Source: JAHFUI01 sp041485905 (lineage in GTDB: Bacteria > Acidobacteriota > Vicinamibacteria > Vicinamibacterales > CAVVIG01). From it: a DNA stretch of 64,000 nucleotides. The notes beneath the pieces were generated by a model. That model saw nothing but the letters and a program-made list of their open reading frames with translations. It did not search any database and was not told the origin of the DNA. The translations under genes were made by a program, and so were the position numbers. The stretch covers positions 1 through 64,000 of the forward strand of contig JBGPKK010000002.1 in assembly GCA_041485905.1 (NCBI GenBank), read 5' to 3'. Each line of letters opens with the position of its first letter. The first letter of the stretch is position 1. Below, piece after piece: positions 46,929 through 56,227 of this stretch.

Positions 46929-48713
46929 TCAACGCGATTCGAGGGCAAACACCCAGACCGCTCCGCCTTCCGGCACTGGCGGATACTCGCCCGGAAAGAG
47001 CCCGTTGAGCGTCGCCTGATCCCCTGCCGAGTCCCCGCCCCAACCCGAGTGGACTGCGACATATTGTTTCCCGTCGACCAGGAACGTGGTCGGCGGCGCC
47101 AGAATGCCCGACGTGGTCGGCCACTCCCACCGCAGCTTGCCCGTAGAGGCGTCGAACGCGTGAATCTTCCGATCGTTGGTCCCACCGCTGAACACCAGTC
47201 CCCCGGCGGTGGCGAGCATCGACCCCCAGTTTGGGCCCTTGAAGGTGTGGGTCCACACTCGCTGGCCAGTGTCCACGTTCCATGCCTGCACTTCACCGAA
47301 ATGATCGGCGCCGGGGACCCTCGGCGTTGGGCCGCCCCCGAACGCGGTGCCCGTGAACCCCGCGCCCGCCCGGTATTCCACCACTGCTGACCCGATCATC
47401 GACCCGCACAAGTTGTTATTGGCCGGGATATAGATCATCCGCGTCTGGGGGCTGAACGCGATCGGAGGCCAGTTCTTGCCGCCATGAAGTGATGGACAGA
47501 ATTCCGCACGCTTGCCCGTTCCTGGCTTGCGGGCCGGATCCACGTCGGGTCGCCCGGTCACGGGGTCGAGGCGCAGGAACACGTTCTGATTCACGTACGG
47601 CTTGCCTTCGACGAAACGGATCGGTCCGTTGTTGGTGCGCTCGAGGAACCAGAGGTACCCGTTACGGGCGACGTCGATCAACCCCTTGATCGTGCGTCCG
47701 TTGCGCCGGTAGTCGACGAGGATCGGTGGCGACACCTCGTCCCAGTCCCAGGATTCGTTCGGGCTGTATTGGAAGTGCCCTTTGATCTGGCCGGTCGCGA
47801 CGTCAATCGCAATGGTCGACGCCACGTACAGATTGTCGCCCGGACGCTGATCGCCCATCCACGGGCCGCCATTGCCGGTGCCCCAGAACGCCAGATTGGT
47901 CTCTGGATCGTAATTCGCAGTGACCCATATCGGTGCGCCACCAGTCTTCCACTGGTCGCCGTTGGGCCACGTCTCGCTGCCGGACTCTCCGGGCGCCGGC
48001 ACCGTATAGGTTCGCCACTGTTCCTTGCCGGTCTCTGGATCGAGGGCTGCGACGAAGCCACGAATGCCGAACTCTCCACCGGACGTGCCGACCATCAGCT
48101 TGCCGCCGGCTATGAGAGGCGCGAGCGAAATATAGTAGCCGGACTTGTTGTCCGCAACGGTGCTCGTCCAGACTTGTCGACCGGTCTTCGCATCAAGCGC
48201 CACGACTACGGCCTCGCCGCCGGCAAAATAGACTTTGTCGGCGTACAGTGCGACGCCGCGGCTGGTGTCGTGCGGCACCAACGCGCCCGCAGCCCGCGGT
48301 CTCCGGTAGCGCCAGAGCACATTGCCGGTCCGGGCGTCGATTGCGATCACCTGATTGTTGGGTGTCGAGACGAACATGACGCCGTTGTTGACGATAGGCG
48401 CCGACTCGTGGACTCTGGCTTCGCCGGTCGAGAACCCCCAGACCGGCCGCAGCCGCGCGACGTTTTGCGTCGTGATCTGATCCAACGGACTGAAGCCCCA
48501 GCCGTCATAGGTGCGGCGAATCATCAGCCAGTTGCCGGCCTCTGGGTTCTTGAGGCGCTCCGCGGTCACCGGTAGATAATTCTGGAGGATAGTCGGCACC
48601 GGCGTCGGCACTGGTGTCGGCGCCTGCCGGGCCAAGCCTGTCGCGACCGTTGCGATGAACCAGACGACGGCTACCGCGACTGCCGCGTCGACACTCCGGG
48701 CCAGATTCTTCAT
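46929..48713 (-). CDS. PQQ-dependent dehydrogenase (eight-bladed quinoprotein)
   Basis: This 594-residue periplasmic quinoprotein has an N-terminal signal helix (VAVAVVWFIATVATGLARQ), Trp-docking propeller blades with repeated DARTGNVLW and DAKTGRQVW units, and metal/PQQ-site residues in GGEFGIRG (Glu), WGTGNGGPW (Asn) and SWDWDEVSPP (catalytic Asp with a second Asp two residues on). The vicinal cysteine pair of alcohol dehydrogenases is absent (ALVPHDTSRG at that place). It should oxidise an alcohol or sugar and pass electrons to a cytochrome c. It follows the next PQQ gene by six bases in a co-directional cluster. Confidence 0.93.
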   Translation of the reverse strand: MKNLARSVDAAVAVAVVWFIATVATGLARQAPTPVPTPVPTILQNYLPVTAERLKNPEAGNWLMIRRTYDGWGFSPLDQITTQNVARLRPVWGFSTGEARVHESAPIVNNGVMFVSTPNNQVIAIDARTGNVLWRYRRPRAAGALVPHDTSRGVALYADKVYFAGGEAVVVALDAKTGRQVWTSTVADNKSGYYISLAPLIAGGKLMVGTSGGEFGIRGFVAALDPETGKEQWRTYTVPAPGESGSETWPNGDQWKTGGAPIWVTANYDPETNLAFWGTGNGGPWMGDQRPGDNLYVASTIAIDVATGQIKGHFQYSPNESWDWDEVSPPILVDYRRNGRTIKGLIDVARNGYLWFLERTNNGPIRFVEGKPYVNQNVFLRLDPVTGRPDVDPARKPGTGKRAEFCPSLHGGKNWPPIAFSPQTRMIYIPANNNLCGSMIGSAVVEYRAGAGFTGTAFGGGPTPRVPGADHFGEVQAWNVDTGQRVWTHTFKGPNWGSMLATAGGLVFSGGTNDRKIHAFDASTGKLRWEWPTTSGILAPPTTFLVDGKQYVAVHSGWGGDSAGDQATLNGLFPGEYPPVPEGGAVWVFALESR

Positions 48714-48719
48714 TCTCCT

Positions 48720-50903
48720 TTATCGCTTGTCCGGGAGCGCGAACACGTACATCGCATTCCCGGTCGCCGGAGGATGCAGTTCAGGCGCGATTGTTGCCGG
48801 CACGAGCCGCGGGCTGCCGCCACCGTTTCCGCTGGTAATGCCGATGTATTGTTTCCCGTCGATACTGAATGTCACCGGGAACCCCTGCACGGAGGTGGCG
48901 AGCCGCGTTTCCCACAACACCGTGCCGGTCTTGACGTCGAATGCCCTGAACTTGCGATCGAGATCTCCCGCAAACACGACGCCGCCAGCCGTCGAGATCG
49001 CCGCGGTCATGAAGGGCGCCCGCTGTTCGTGCGACCACATTTCTTTCATGGTCCTCACGTCGAACGCAGCCAGCTTGCCGATGTTGCCGTCCGAGCCAGG
49101 CAATTCGAAGAAACGCCGGCCCGCTCCGCCCCCGCTCCCGCCGCCTTCCTTCTGCTCGACTCGCTGCGCGCTGATCTCGATGCAGCTCTGGCTGAGCGGA
49201 ATGATGATCTGATTCGTTCCCGCGTGATGGCTCGACGCCGGCCAGTTGTGGCCGCCTTCCGTGCTCGGACAGCCCTGCAGCCACTCCCCGAACCGCTGCT
49301 CCAGGATGTCCGAACGATAGGTAGGCCTGCCGGTCTGCGGATCGAACCGTTCCCACACGTTCTGAAACACGGTTTCCTTATGGCCAAGGTACTTGCCGGT
49401 CTTCCGATCGAGCTTCCACAGGATGCCGTCCTTCCCGACCGTGAATAGCAGGTTCTGGTTATCGTCATCGACGAGCAGGCGCTCGAACACGACGTCGAGA
49501 TCCAGCGACTCCGCCGGCGCGTGCTGGAAGTGCCAGGCCAGCTTGCCGGTATCGACATCCAAGGCAAGCGTCGAGCTGGTGAAGAGCGCATCGTCTTTGA
49601 TCGACATGCCGCGGCTGATCGGCATCCAGGGTTTCGCCTGCGCGGTGCCCCAGTACGTGAGATTCAGCACCGGATCGTAGCTGCCGGTAATCCACGACTC
49701 GCCGCCGGCGCGGAACAGATTCGTGAGCGGGCCCCAGGAGTCTCCGCCGAGCTCGCCTTGCTTGGCGATCGTGTAGAACCTCCACTGCTCCTTGCCCGTC
49801 GCGGTGTCGTACGCGCTGATGAAGCATTTCTCTTCGCGATAGGTTGAGCACCCGCCAAGCCCCTGGATCAGCTTGCCCTTCGCCACGATCGGGCCGCTGC
49901 TGGTGCTGTAGTTGCCCTTCGTCCGATCGCCGATGGTGGTTTGCCACACGGTCTTGCCGGTCCTCGCATCGAGCGCCACCAGCCGCGCGTCGCTTGTCGC
50001 CGCAAAGACCTTGTCCTCGTAGATCGAGATCCCCCGCATCGCGGCGCCGTTGGCCTGCGTGCCGTAGCGGTTCTCCCAGATCAGATCGCCCGTGCGGCCG
50101 TCGATCGCCTGCATGACGTTGCCGGGGTTGTTGAGATAGATCACTCCGTTATGCACGAGCGGCGCAGGCTGATTCGCTCCGCCTTCGTTCATCGCCCAGA
50201 CCCACTGCAGGCGCAGATCTTTGACGTTGTCCTTCGTGATCTGATTCAGCGTGCTGTAGTTCGACGCGTGGTAGTCGTGTCGAATCATGAGCCAGTCGTT
50301 GGGGCTCGGGTTGCGCAGCATCGCGTCCGTGACCGGCAGATAATTCTTCACTTCGCCGGCGACCGTGATGGCCGCCACCGGCGCCGCCGCTCCGCGTCCA
50401 CGGCCTTGCCCTCCGGCCGCCGCCGCGGGCGCAGCTCCGCGTCCCGGTGCCGCGCCCCGTTGTCCTGCGGCCGCCGCTGCCGCCGGAGCCTGGCCTGTCG
50501 CCATTGCATTGATCGCCACATCTGTCGCCGCCGTCAGTGGCTGATTGCCGGCGGGGGCGCCATTGGACTGAAGGATGAACGCGATGATGTTGACGTAATT
50601 CTCCGCACTGAGTGCGCCCGGGCTCTGCGGAGGCATGGTCAGTTGCATGAATGAGAGCAGTTCGCGCGCCGAGCGCCGACCCCAGGCTTCCATGAACTCG
50701 GAGCCGGCAAGCGGAGCCGCGTCACCAGAGCCTTTGAGATCGGGCAGGTGGCAGCTGGCACACTGCGCTTGATAGGTCGTACCGCCTGCCGCAGCCTGCG
50801 CGGCGGTGTACCGGCCAGCGGCAGCCTGTTGGCCGGCCAGCATGAGGCCGCCCGCAGCGAGGGCAATCACGACCAGCACAAGTTGAGTTCTAAAGTCGCG
50901 CAT
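48720..50903 (-). CDS. Cytochrome c-PQQ propeller fusion dehydrogenase
   Basis: This roughly 727-residue periplasmic protein has a signal peptide, a c-type heme domain near the N-terminus ([20 protein letters not shown] with axial Met later), an Ala/Gly/Arg-rich hinge ([18 protein letters not shown]) and a PQQ-type propeller (about 200-720). The propeller has the C-x7-C pair [30 protein letters not shown] where the family metal-binding Asn is normally found, and SLDLDVVFE for the catalytic Asp. It may pass electrons directly from PQQ to its own heme. The start is set at ATG 50903 ([19 protein letters not shown]). Confidence 0.92.
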   Translation of the reverse strand: MRDFRTQLVLVVIALAAGGLMLAGQQAAAGRYTAAQAAAGGTTYQAQCASCHLPDLKGSGDAAPLAGSEFMEAWGRRSARELLSFMQLTMPPQSPGALSAENYVNIIAFILQSNGAPAGNQPLTAATDVAINAMATGQAPAAAAAAGQRGAAPGRGAAPAAAAGGQGRGRGAAAPVAAITVAGEVKNYLPVTDAMLRNPSPNDWLMIRHDYHASNYSTLNQITKDNVKDLRLQWVWAMNEGGANQPAPLVHNGVIYLNNPGNVMQAIDGRTGDLIWENRYGTQANGAAMRGISIYEDKVFAATSDARLVALDARTGKTVWQTTIGDRTKGNYSTSSGPIVAKGKLIQGLGGCSTYREEKCFISAYDTATGKEQWRFYTIAKQGELGGDSWGPLTNLFRAGGESWITGSYDPVLNLTYWGTAQAKPWMPISRGMSIKDDALFTSSTLALDVDTGKLAWHFQHAPAESLDLDVVFERLLVDDDNQNLLFTVGKDGILWKLDRKTGKYLGHKETVFQNVWERFDPQTGRPTYRSDILEQRFGEWLQGCPSTEGGHNWPASSHHAGTNQIIIPLSQSCIEISAQRVEQKEGGGSGGGAGRRFFELPGSDGNIGKLAAFDVRTMKEMWSHEQRAPFMTAAISTAGGVVFAGDLDRKFRAFDVKTGTVLWETRLATSVQGFPVTFSIDGKQYIGITSGNGGGSPRLVPATIAPELHPPATGNAMYVFALPDKR

Positions 50904-50916
50904 ACAGTTGTGCCTC

Positions 50917-51351
50917 CTACCGCAGGAACCAGCCCCACAGATTTCCATCCGGGGCTTTCTCGCTTGAAATCTGAATATACAGGCGGCCCTTCTGAAGGCT
51001 CTGCACCTGTTCCGGAGTCAAATCGATCGAGCCGGCGAGCGTCCCGGTCATTCCCTTGGAAACCGTGATGTCGGCAACGGGTGCTCCGCGCACACCCTTC
51101 GTCAGACCGGAATGAAGACGGGCGGTGGTTGCCGCTGAGCGCAGCCCTTGGAACGTTCCGCTGATCGTGAGCTTCGTGCCGGCCAGCACGGCCGATGCAG
51201 CACCTGATCCCGCCACCGTGTCACGCATCCCACCATCCATCGGGATGGTGCTCAGCCGGGCTTTGTACCGTTCCTGATTCTGCGCGGCCGGCTGTGCGAA
51301 CCAGACACAGACGACCGCGATCACGGCGATAGCAACAGATTGTGTTTTCAT
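50917..51351 (-). CDS. CHRD-domain secreted protein
   Basis: This 144-residue protein has a signal peptide ([19 protein letters not shown]). The mature part has the CHRD (chordin-like) pattern: [52 protein letters not shown] and [20 protein letters not shown] with [14 protein letters not shown] domains are beta-sandwich modules of unknown bacterial function, often secreted. It lies between the cytochrome/PQQ fusion and a cytochrome c gene on the same strand, so it is probably co-expressed with them. Confidence 0.88.
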   Translation of the reverse strand: MKTQSVAIAVIAVVCVWFAQPAAQNQERYKARLSTIPMDGGMRDTVAGSGAASAVLAGTKLTISGTFQGLRSAATTARLHSGLTKGVRGAPVADITVSKGMTGTLAGSIDLTPEQVQSLQKGRLYIQISSEKAPDGNLWGWFLR

Positions 51352-51398
51352 GGTTCACTCGCGTATGGGCTGCATTCTAATCCTATTCCGGCTTGCGG

Positions 51399-51926
51399 TC
51401 AGGGTCGTTTTGTCGTGATGCGAATCCGTTGGAGGGCGTCAGCGTCGGCGTCAAGCTCCTGCCCGCCGGGAGGGAACTTGTTGGCCTGCAGAATGAACGC
51501 CACGATATCGCGATAGCGCTGAGGGGACAAACTGTTGGGCCGGTCCGATGGCATGAGCGTTCGAATCCGTACGAACAGCTCGCCGATGGTCGCGTCGTCC
51601 CACTGAAACGAAAAACTCTCCTCCACAAGGCTCGGCGCGGTGCTGTCGCCGCGAAGGTCTTTGGCGTGACACGAGGCGCACACGTCCATATACAGAACCC
51701 GGCCGCGCCCGGCCTGTTCTTCGGTGTAGACCCCATCCCACGCCGTGCGTGCCGTGCCCGGTTTGGCCTCTTGAGCGCGCGCGAGGGTGCCGAGGACGAG
51801 CCCGCTCGCCACCAAGGCGATCGCGCCGCAGACGAACGCTGATGTGGCGTAAGGCTTCAGCCTTGCGAGCCGGACGCGCTCGCAACACTGAAGTGTTGCG
51901 CCACACCTGGCGTTGAGCATTCTCAT
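51399..51926 (-). CDS. Mono-heme cytochrome c, with palindrome-encoded N-terminus
   Basis: This roughly 175-residue secreted cytochrome has the heme motif CASCH (in YMDVCASCHAKDLRGDSTAP), and later LMPSDRPNSLSPQRYRDIVA with a Met ligand candidate and FILQANKFPPGGQEL. It is related to the cytochrome domain of the 48.7-kb fusion protein (both have the IVAFILQ/IIAFILQ segment). The first 30 residues (NARCGATLQCCERVRLARLK) are read from a two-hairpin palindrome preceding the hydrophobic signal (AFVCGAIALVASGLVLG). It starts in an ATGA overlap with the upstream PQQ gene's stop, so it likely accepts that enzyme's electrons. Confidence 0.9.
   Translation of the reverse strand: MRMLNARCGATLQCCERVRLARLKPYATSAFVCGAIALVASGLVLGTLARAQEAKPGTARTAWDGVYTEEQAGRGRVLYMDVCASCHAKDLRGDSTAPSLVEESFSFQWDDATIGELFVRIRTLMPSDRPNSLSPQRYRDIVAFILQANKFPPGGQELDADADALQRIRITTKRP
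51843..51905. repeat. Cloverleaf-like palindromic element in the cytochrome c N-terminus
   Basis: Outer arms TGTGGCG (51843-51849) and CGCCACA (51899-51905) enclose two inner hairpins: AAGGCT-TC-AGCCTT (51851-51864) and CGCAACACT-GA-AGTGTTGCG (51881-51900, sharing two bases with the outer arm). The whole is read in frame. Confidence 0.85.
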
Positions 51927-53710
51927 TGTGGCAGTGCGAACACGAGCAGCGCATTGCCGCTGTTGGGCCGGCGAATTTCTGGAGCCAATTCGGGCGGAAT
52001 CAACGCCGACCAGCTCCCGCCGCCAATCCCCGCCGGCATGGCCACGTACTGTTTTCCCTTCGCCAGGTACGTGATCGGAAACCCCTGAGCGGACGTCGGC
52101 AGTCGTGTCTGCCAGAGGATCTTTCCTGTCGTCGCGTCGTACGCGTACATGTGGCGATCCCAGTCACCTCCGAAGACGAGACCGCCGGCAGTCGCGAGCG
52201 CGGCCGTGTTGGACGGCGAGGGCGTGCGATGACGCCACAAGATCTTTCCGGTTCTGACGTCCATGGCCAGGAATTCACCGAGGTTGCCCCCGGAATCCGG
52301 ATGTTTGTAATCTCGACGCCGCACCGGACCCGTACCGCCTCTGCCGACGATCTTCTCGACCGGGCCAAAGGTGGCCTTCTCGCAGTTCAGGTTGAGCGGG
52401 ATGTACAACGCATTCGTCTGGGGGCTGAAGGCCATCGCGCGCCAGCTCTTGAATCCGGCGGTGCTCGGACACATGTCGACCTCGGTACCAAGCTGCGGGA
52501 TCTTGCCGGACCGATAGAAGACTTTGCCGGTCTGCGGATTCACTTCCAGGATGGTCTGATAGCCGAGATCGGTGGCACGGATGAATGTCCCGGTGGCTCG
52601 ATCGAGCTGCCAGAGGATTCCGAGCTTGCCCATCTTGAAGAGTGACTTGCGCCCCCCGATGTCGATCAGGATGTTCTCGAACACCTCGTCCATGTCCTGC
52701 GTCTCACCGGGCAGGTGCTGGTAGTACCATTTCATTTTTCCGGTGTCGGGATCGAGCGCGAGAGTCGAGTTCGTATACAGGGCGGCGCCGTCGGTGCCGC
52801 GGACAACTCTGGCCCACGGCTTGGCTTGCGCCGTGCCCCAGTAGACAAGGTTCGTTTCCGGATCGTAGCTGCCCGAAATCCACGCGTCGCTGCCGGCGCG
52901 GAAGGCCAGCGGCAGGTCGCCCCACGAGTCGCCGCCCGGCTCACCCGGACGCGCGACGGTCGATGTGCGCCACAGCTCCTTCCCGGTCGCCGCGTCATGG
53001 CCGGTGATGAAGCAGACGTCCTCCTTGTAGCGGCTGCAGCCGGTGATCCCGGCGATCACTTTCCCGCGCACGACGATGGGACCGGAGGTGTATCCGTATC
53101 CCAACCTCGCATCCGCGACCGTGGTGTCCCACACGAGCTTCCCGGTCCTCGCGTCAACGGCCACAATGTGCGCGTCATTCGTCGTCCCGAAGATCTTGTC
53201 TCCGAAAATCGCGATGTTCCTTTGAATGCCTCTACCTTCGTCGCCGCCTCCGCCTGCGGTGGCGGGCCGCTGCGCAAGGCGTGGGATGGCGGACTGCTCT
53301 CCGCCACCGCCGCGCTGAGCGCTCCCCGGGGGCGTCGGTGGCGCGGCCGCCTCGGGCCGAAACTCCCAGAGCAGATCTCCGGTCGCGGCGTCCAGCGCCT
53401 GAATGACGCCGCGTGGGTTCGGCAGATACATGACGCCGTTATAGACGAGCGGTGTCGCCTCCTGTGCACCGGTATCGTCCATCGCCCACGACCACGCCAG
53501 CTGAAGCTGCTGGACGTTCTGTCGGCTGATTTGATCGAGTGGGCTGTAGCCCCACGCGTTGTCGGTGCGCCGCCAGTTCAGCCAATCACCAGCCGCGGGA
53601 TTGCGCAGCATCGCCTCGGTGACCGGGCGAGAGTCTTTCACCTGCGCCACGAGCCAGAGGTTTCCCAACAGCACGACCAGCGCCATCGATGCAGCGAATC
53701 GCGGTCTCAT
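51923..53710 (-). CDS. PQQ-type propeller dehydrogenase
   Basis: This 595-residue periplasmic protein has a signal peptide (FAASMALVVLLGNLWLVAQ) and propeller blades with DARTGKLVW and DAATGKELW units. It is closest in pattern to the propeller of the 48.7-kb fusion: C-x7-C pair [30 protein letters not shown] and QDMDEVFENIL at the catalytic Asp. A Gly-rich insert (RGGGGEQ and AGGGGDEGRG) lies near residues 130-160. It overlaps the cytochrome gene by four bases and is preceded by another PQQ gene 43 bases away. The substrate is unknown. Confidence 0.92.
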   Translation of the reverse strand: MRPRFAASMALVVLLGNLWLVAQVKDSRPVTEAMLRNPAAGDWLNWRRTDNAWGYSPLDQISRQNVQQLQLAWSWAMDDTGAQEATPLVYNGVMYLPNPRGVIQALDAATGDLLWEFRPEAAAPPTPPGSAQRGGGGEQSAIPRLAQRPATAGGGGDEGRGIQRNIAIFGDKIFGTTNDAHIVAVDARTGKLVWDTTVADARLGYGYTSGPIVVRGKVIAGITGCSRYKEDVCFITGHDAATGKELWRTSTVARPGEPGGDSWGDLPLAFRAGSDAWISGSYDPETNLVYWGTAQAKPWARVVRGTDGAALYTNSTLALDPDTGKMKWYYQHLPGETQDMDEVFENILIDIGGRKSLFKMGKLGILWQLDRATGTFIRATDLGYQTILEVNPQTGKVFYRSGKIPQLGTEVDMCPSTAGFKSWRAMAFSPQTNALYIPLNLNCEKATFGPVEKIVGRGGTGPVRRRDYKHPDSGGNLGEFLAMDVRTGKILWRHRTPSPSNTAALATAGGLVFGGDWDRHMYAYDATTGKILWQTRLPTSAQGFPITYLAKGKQYVAMPAGIGGGSWSALIPPELAPEIRRPNSGNALLVFALPQ

Positions 53711-53732
53711 GGATTGCTCCTCATCACTTCTT

Positions 53733-53760
53733 GGTCCGGCTAAAGCCGGACACTACGTAC
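53733..53760. repeat. REP-like palindrome, copy A, at the 3' end of a PQQ gene
   Basis: GTCCGGCT-AA-AGCCGGAC (53734-53751) is flanked by CTACGTAC. The stop codon of the adjacent gene (53753-53755) is inside. It matches copy B at 55643-55670 at 25 of 28 positions, in the same orientation. Confidence 0.88.
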
Positions 53761-55675
53761 CAATCGCGAAGGCCAGCAGTCGGTTGTCGGCGCCCGTGCC
53801 GGTTGCGACAACGATGAACTGGCGGCCAGAGCGAGTGCGATACGTCATCGGGTTGGCGGTATTCGGATACGGTATCTTCGTCCGCCAGACTTCCCTGCCG
53901 CTCTTCGTATCGAACGCATAGAAATAGCTGTCGCCGCCGCCGATGAACACGAGGCCACTTCGGGTCACCATCGCGCCGCCGCGATTGTTCGGCGACCCCA
54001 GGCGATCGGGCAGCGCGACGCCCTCGAGCAGCGGGTTCTTGCGCAGCGCGGCACTCCCTTCGCCCAGTGGAACCCGCCACGCGATTTCACCTTTGTTCAA
54101 ATCAACGGCCGTGAACACGGCGTACGGTGGAGCCGTCAGCGGAAGTCCGCGGACGTTGACCTCTTCGCCGCCGCGCGCAAATCTATCCGAGTACGCAACC
54201 TCCACGAGCGGATCGGATCCGTCGTTCTTCGCGACCCGATTCAGCCCAACCCCACGCGTCGCCCGCACGAAGAGATAGCCGGTCTCGGGATCGAACGCCG
54301 CGCCGCCCCAGTTGCCGCCTCCGCCTTGCCCGGGACGCTGCAGCGTGCCTTCGAGCGAGGGTGGCGTGAACAGCGGACCGAGGCGGAATTTCTTCATCTG
54401 CTCCTGCGCCATCGCTTTGATGGCCGGCGTCAGATCGTTCGCCTCCTCGAGCGAGACACCCTGGTCGACGAACGCCGGGGGCTTCGTGGGAAACGGCTGC
54501 GTGGGATACGGCATCTCGCCCGGCACGTTGCTGTCGGTCGGCACCGGACGTTCCACGATCGGCCAGACCGGCTGCCCCGTCACGCGATCGAAGATGTAGG
54601 TGAACCCCTGCTTGGTGATTTGCGCCACCGCGTCGATCCGCCGGCCGTTCACCGTGATCGTGACCAGGTTGGGCTGGGCCGGGTTGTCGTAGTCCCAGAG
54701 TCCGTGATGCACCGTCTGGAAATGCCACTTCATCTTGCCGGTCGCCGCGTCGAGACAGACCAGCGACTCGGCGAACAGGTTGGCGCCCGGCCGTCCGCCG
54801 CCGTAGTAATCGCTGCTCGGCGTCGACGTCGGCACGTAGAGGAGCCCTCGAGCCGCGTCAAGCGCCATCGGCGCCCAGGCGTTGGCGTGGCCGTTGGTTC
54901 GCCACGACTCCTTCGCCCACGTCTCGGCACCGGGATCCTTCGGCGACTGGGGAATGACGGAGAAGGTCCACGCGCGCTTGCCCGTCCGCGCGTCGAAGGC
55001 CTGGATGTAACCGACCGGATCGGACACCTGCACGCGGTCGGGCACCTGGCTCCCGACGATGACGAGATCGCGGTACACGACCGGGGGCGAGCTCTGCGTC
55101 GCGTGCCTGATGTCGGAGATTCGGGCCAGGCCGTCGGTCAGCGATACGACGCCGGCGTTTCCGAACGAGCGCACGGGCCGGCCGTCCTCTGCCTCCAGCG
55201 AGAACATGCGATGCCGGCTGTTCAGGAAGACGCGGAGCTTGTTGCCGTCACGCCAGAACGCCGTTCCGCGCAGCTTCCAGCCGCTCCCGGAGAGAATCTG
55301 GCCAAGCTTGTACGCTTCGCCATCGAACCGCCACAGCTCCCTGCCGGTCTCGGCATCGAGCGCCGCGATGCTGTTGTAGGGGGTCGTGACGTACAGCACG
55401 CCATCGATCATCAGCGGCGTGTTCTCGAAAAAGCCCGGCGTGGTTCCGAATTCCTCGAGCCGCGTCTCCCAGTGCTTCCACTCCCAGGCGACCTGCAGCC
55501 GCTGGACGTTCTGCGCGTCGATATCGGTCAGCGCTGAGTACTTGGCGCCGCCCGGATCGCCGCCGTAATACGCCCATTCGACCTGACGTGAAGGTTGCTG
55601 GGCAACCAGGAGGGAACCTGCGGCCAGGACGGCGAGAGCCACGGTCCGGCTCAGGCCGGACACGACGTACTTCAT
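53753..55675 (-). CDS. PQQ-dependent glucose-dehydrogenase-like quinoprotein
   Basis: The 640 residues start at ATG 55675 (MKYVVSGLSRTVALAVLAAG), with the signal peptide partly encoded by a palindrome. The propeller carries YYGGDPGGAKYSALTDIDAQ, VGSQVPDRVQVSDPVGYIQA, DAATGKMKWHFQTVHHGLWD and YDNPAQPNLVTI (the DxD/PAQP arrangement of membrane glucose dehydrogenases), TKQGFTYIFDRVTG and GAAFDPETGYLFV. Unlike GDH it has no N-terminal membrane helices, so it should be soluble and periplasmic. A sugar or alcohol is the likely substrate. Copies of one palindrome sit at both ends of the gene. Confidence 0.93.
   Translation of the reverse strand: MKYVVSGLSRTVALAVLAAGSLLVAQQPSRQVEWAYYGGDPGGAKYSALTDIDAQNVQRLQVAWEWKHWETRLEEFGTTPGFFENTPLMIDGVLYVTTPYNSIAALDAETGRELWRFDGEAYKLGQILSGSGWKLRGTAFWRDGNKLRVFLNSRHRMFSLEAEDGRPVRSFGNAGVVSLTDGLARISDIRHATQSSPPVVYRDLVIVGSQVPDRVQVSDPVGYIQAFDARTGKRAWTFSVIPQSPKDPGAETWAKESWRTNGHANAWAPMALDAARGLLYVPTSTPSSDYYGGGRPGANLFAESLVCLDAATGKMKWHFQTVHHGLWDYDNPAQPNLVTITVNGRRIDAVAQITKQGFTYIFDRVTGQPVWPIVERPVPTDSNVPGEMPYPTQPFPTKPPAFVDQGVSLEEANDLTPAIKAMAQEQMKKFRLGPLFTPPSLEGTLQRPGQGGGGNWGGAAFDPETGYLFVRATRGVGLNRVAKNDGSDPLVEVAYSDRFARGGEEVNVRGLPLTAPPYAVFTAVDLNKGEIAWRVPLGEGSAALRKNPLLEGVALPDRLGSPNNRGGAMVTRSGLVFIGGGDSYFYAFDTKSGREVWRTKIPYPNTANPMTYRTRSGRQFIVVATGTGADNRLLAFAIGT
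55643..55670. repeat. REP-like palindrome, copy B, inside a PQQ gene signal peptide
   Basis: GTCCGGC-TCAG-GCCGGAC (55644-55661) is flanked by CGACGTAC and differs from copy A at three positions. It is read in frame as YVVSGLSRT of the signal peptide. Confidence 0.88.
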
Positions 55676-55755
55676 GATGGGCCTTTCGACATCCAGGCGT
55701 CCCTTGGCGCCGCGCGGTCGATTGTGCGCTGATCCTAGCGCGCCGCCATCGGGAA

Positions 55756-56180
55756 TCAAGGAGAAATCGGGTGCCGCCGAATCTGGGCCAGCATCTCGAG
55801 AACCGCAGATGCGACGGCGTGCGGCCGGCTGTTCCCTATCAAATGGTCGCTCCCGGGAACCATGCGCCACGTGCCTCGCGACGAGCGACGGGCCAGACGT
55901 TGCTGCAAGAGGTTCCAATCCCCGCCCGATCGAGCAGCAGCCGCAAGTCCTCTGTGAGGAGTCCCGCCGTGATCTCGCCGGGCCCGGGGTCGCTCCACCC
56001 CGTGCCCATGCGATCGTAGGAGCACACGCGCGTCCGGGCACCGACCTCCGCGCGGGCCGCTTCAGAGCCGGCCGAGGTCCCAAACCCGCTCGACACAAAC
56101 ACGACCGTGGGGTCGCCTTCGCCTATGCACAATAGGCGACATGGTCTCTGCTCTTTTTCTGGCACTGGAGCGCACTGCAA
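55756..56180 (-). pseudogene. Alpha/beta hydrolase pseudogene with internal deletion
   Basis: The upstream part reads DPTVVFVSSGFGTSAG, RVCSYDRMGTGWSDPGPG and LTEDLRLLLDRAGI, the N-terminal half of an alpha/beta hydrolase up to the helix before the nucleophile elbow. It then leaves frame near 55920. In the next frame the extreme C-terminus follows: LARRSSRGTWRMVPGSDHLI, with the catalytic His in SDH, then ASAVLEMLAQIRR. The central part with the G-x-S-x-G elbow and catalytic Asp is missing. The promoter side overlaps the region before the M16 peptidase gene. Confidence 0.75.
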
Positions 56181-56227
56181 GAGTAACCTTCGCGTACGGG
56201 TTTGGTACAGCGCCTTTCGAGGTCCAC

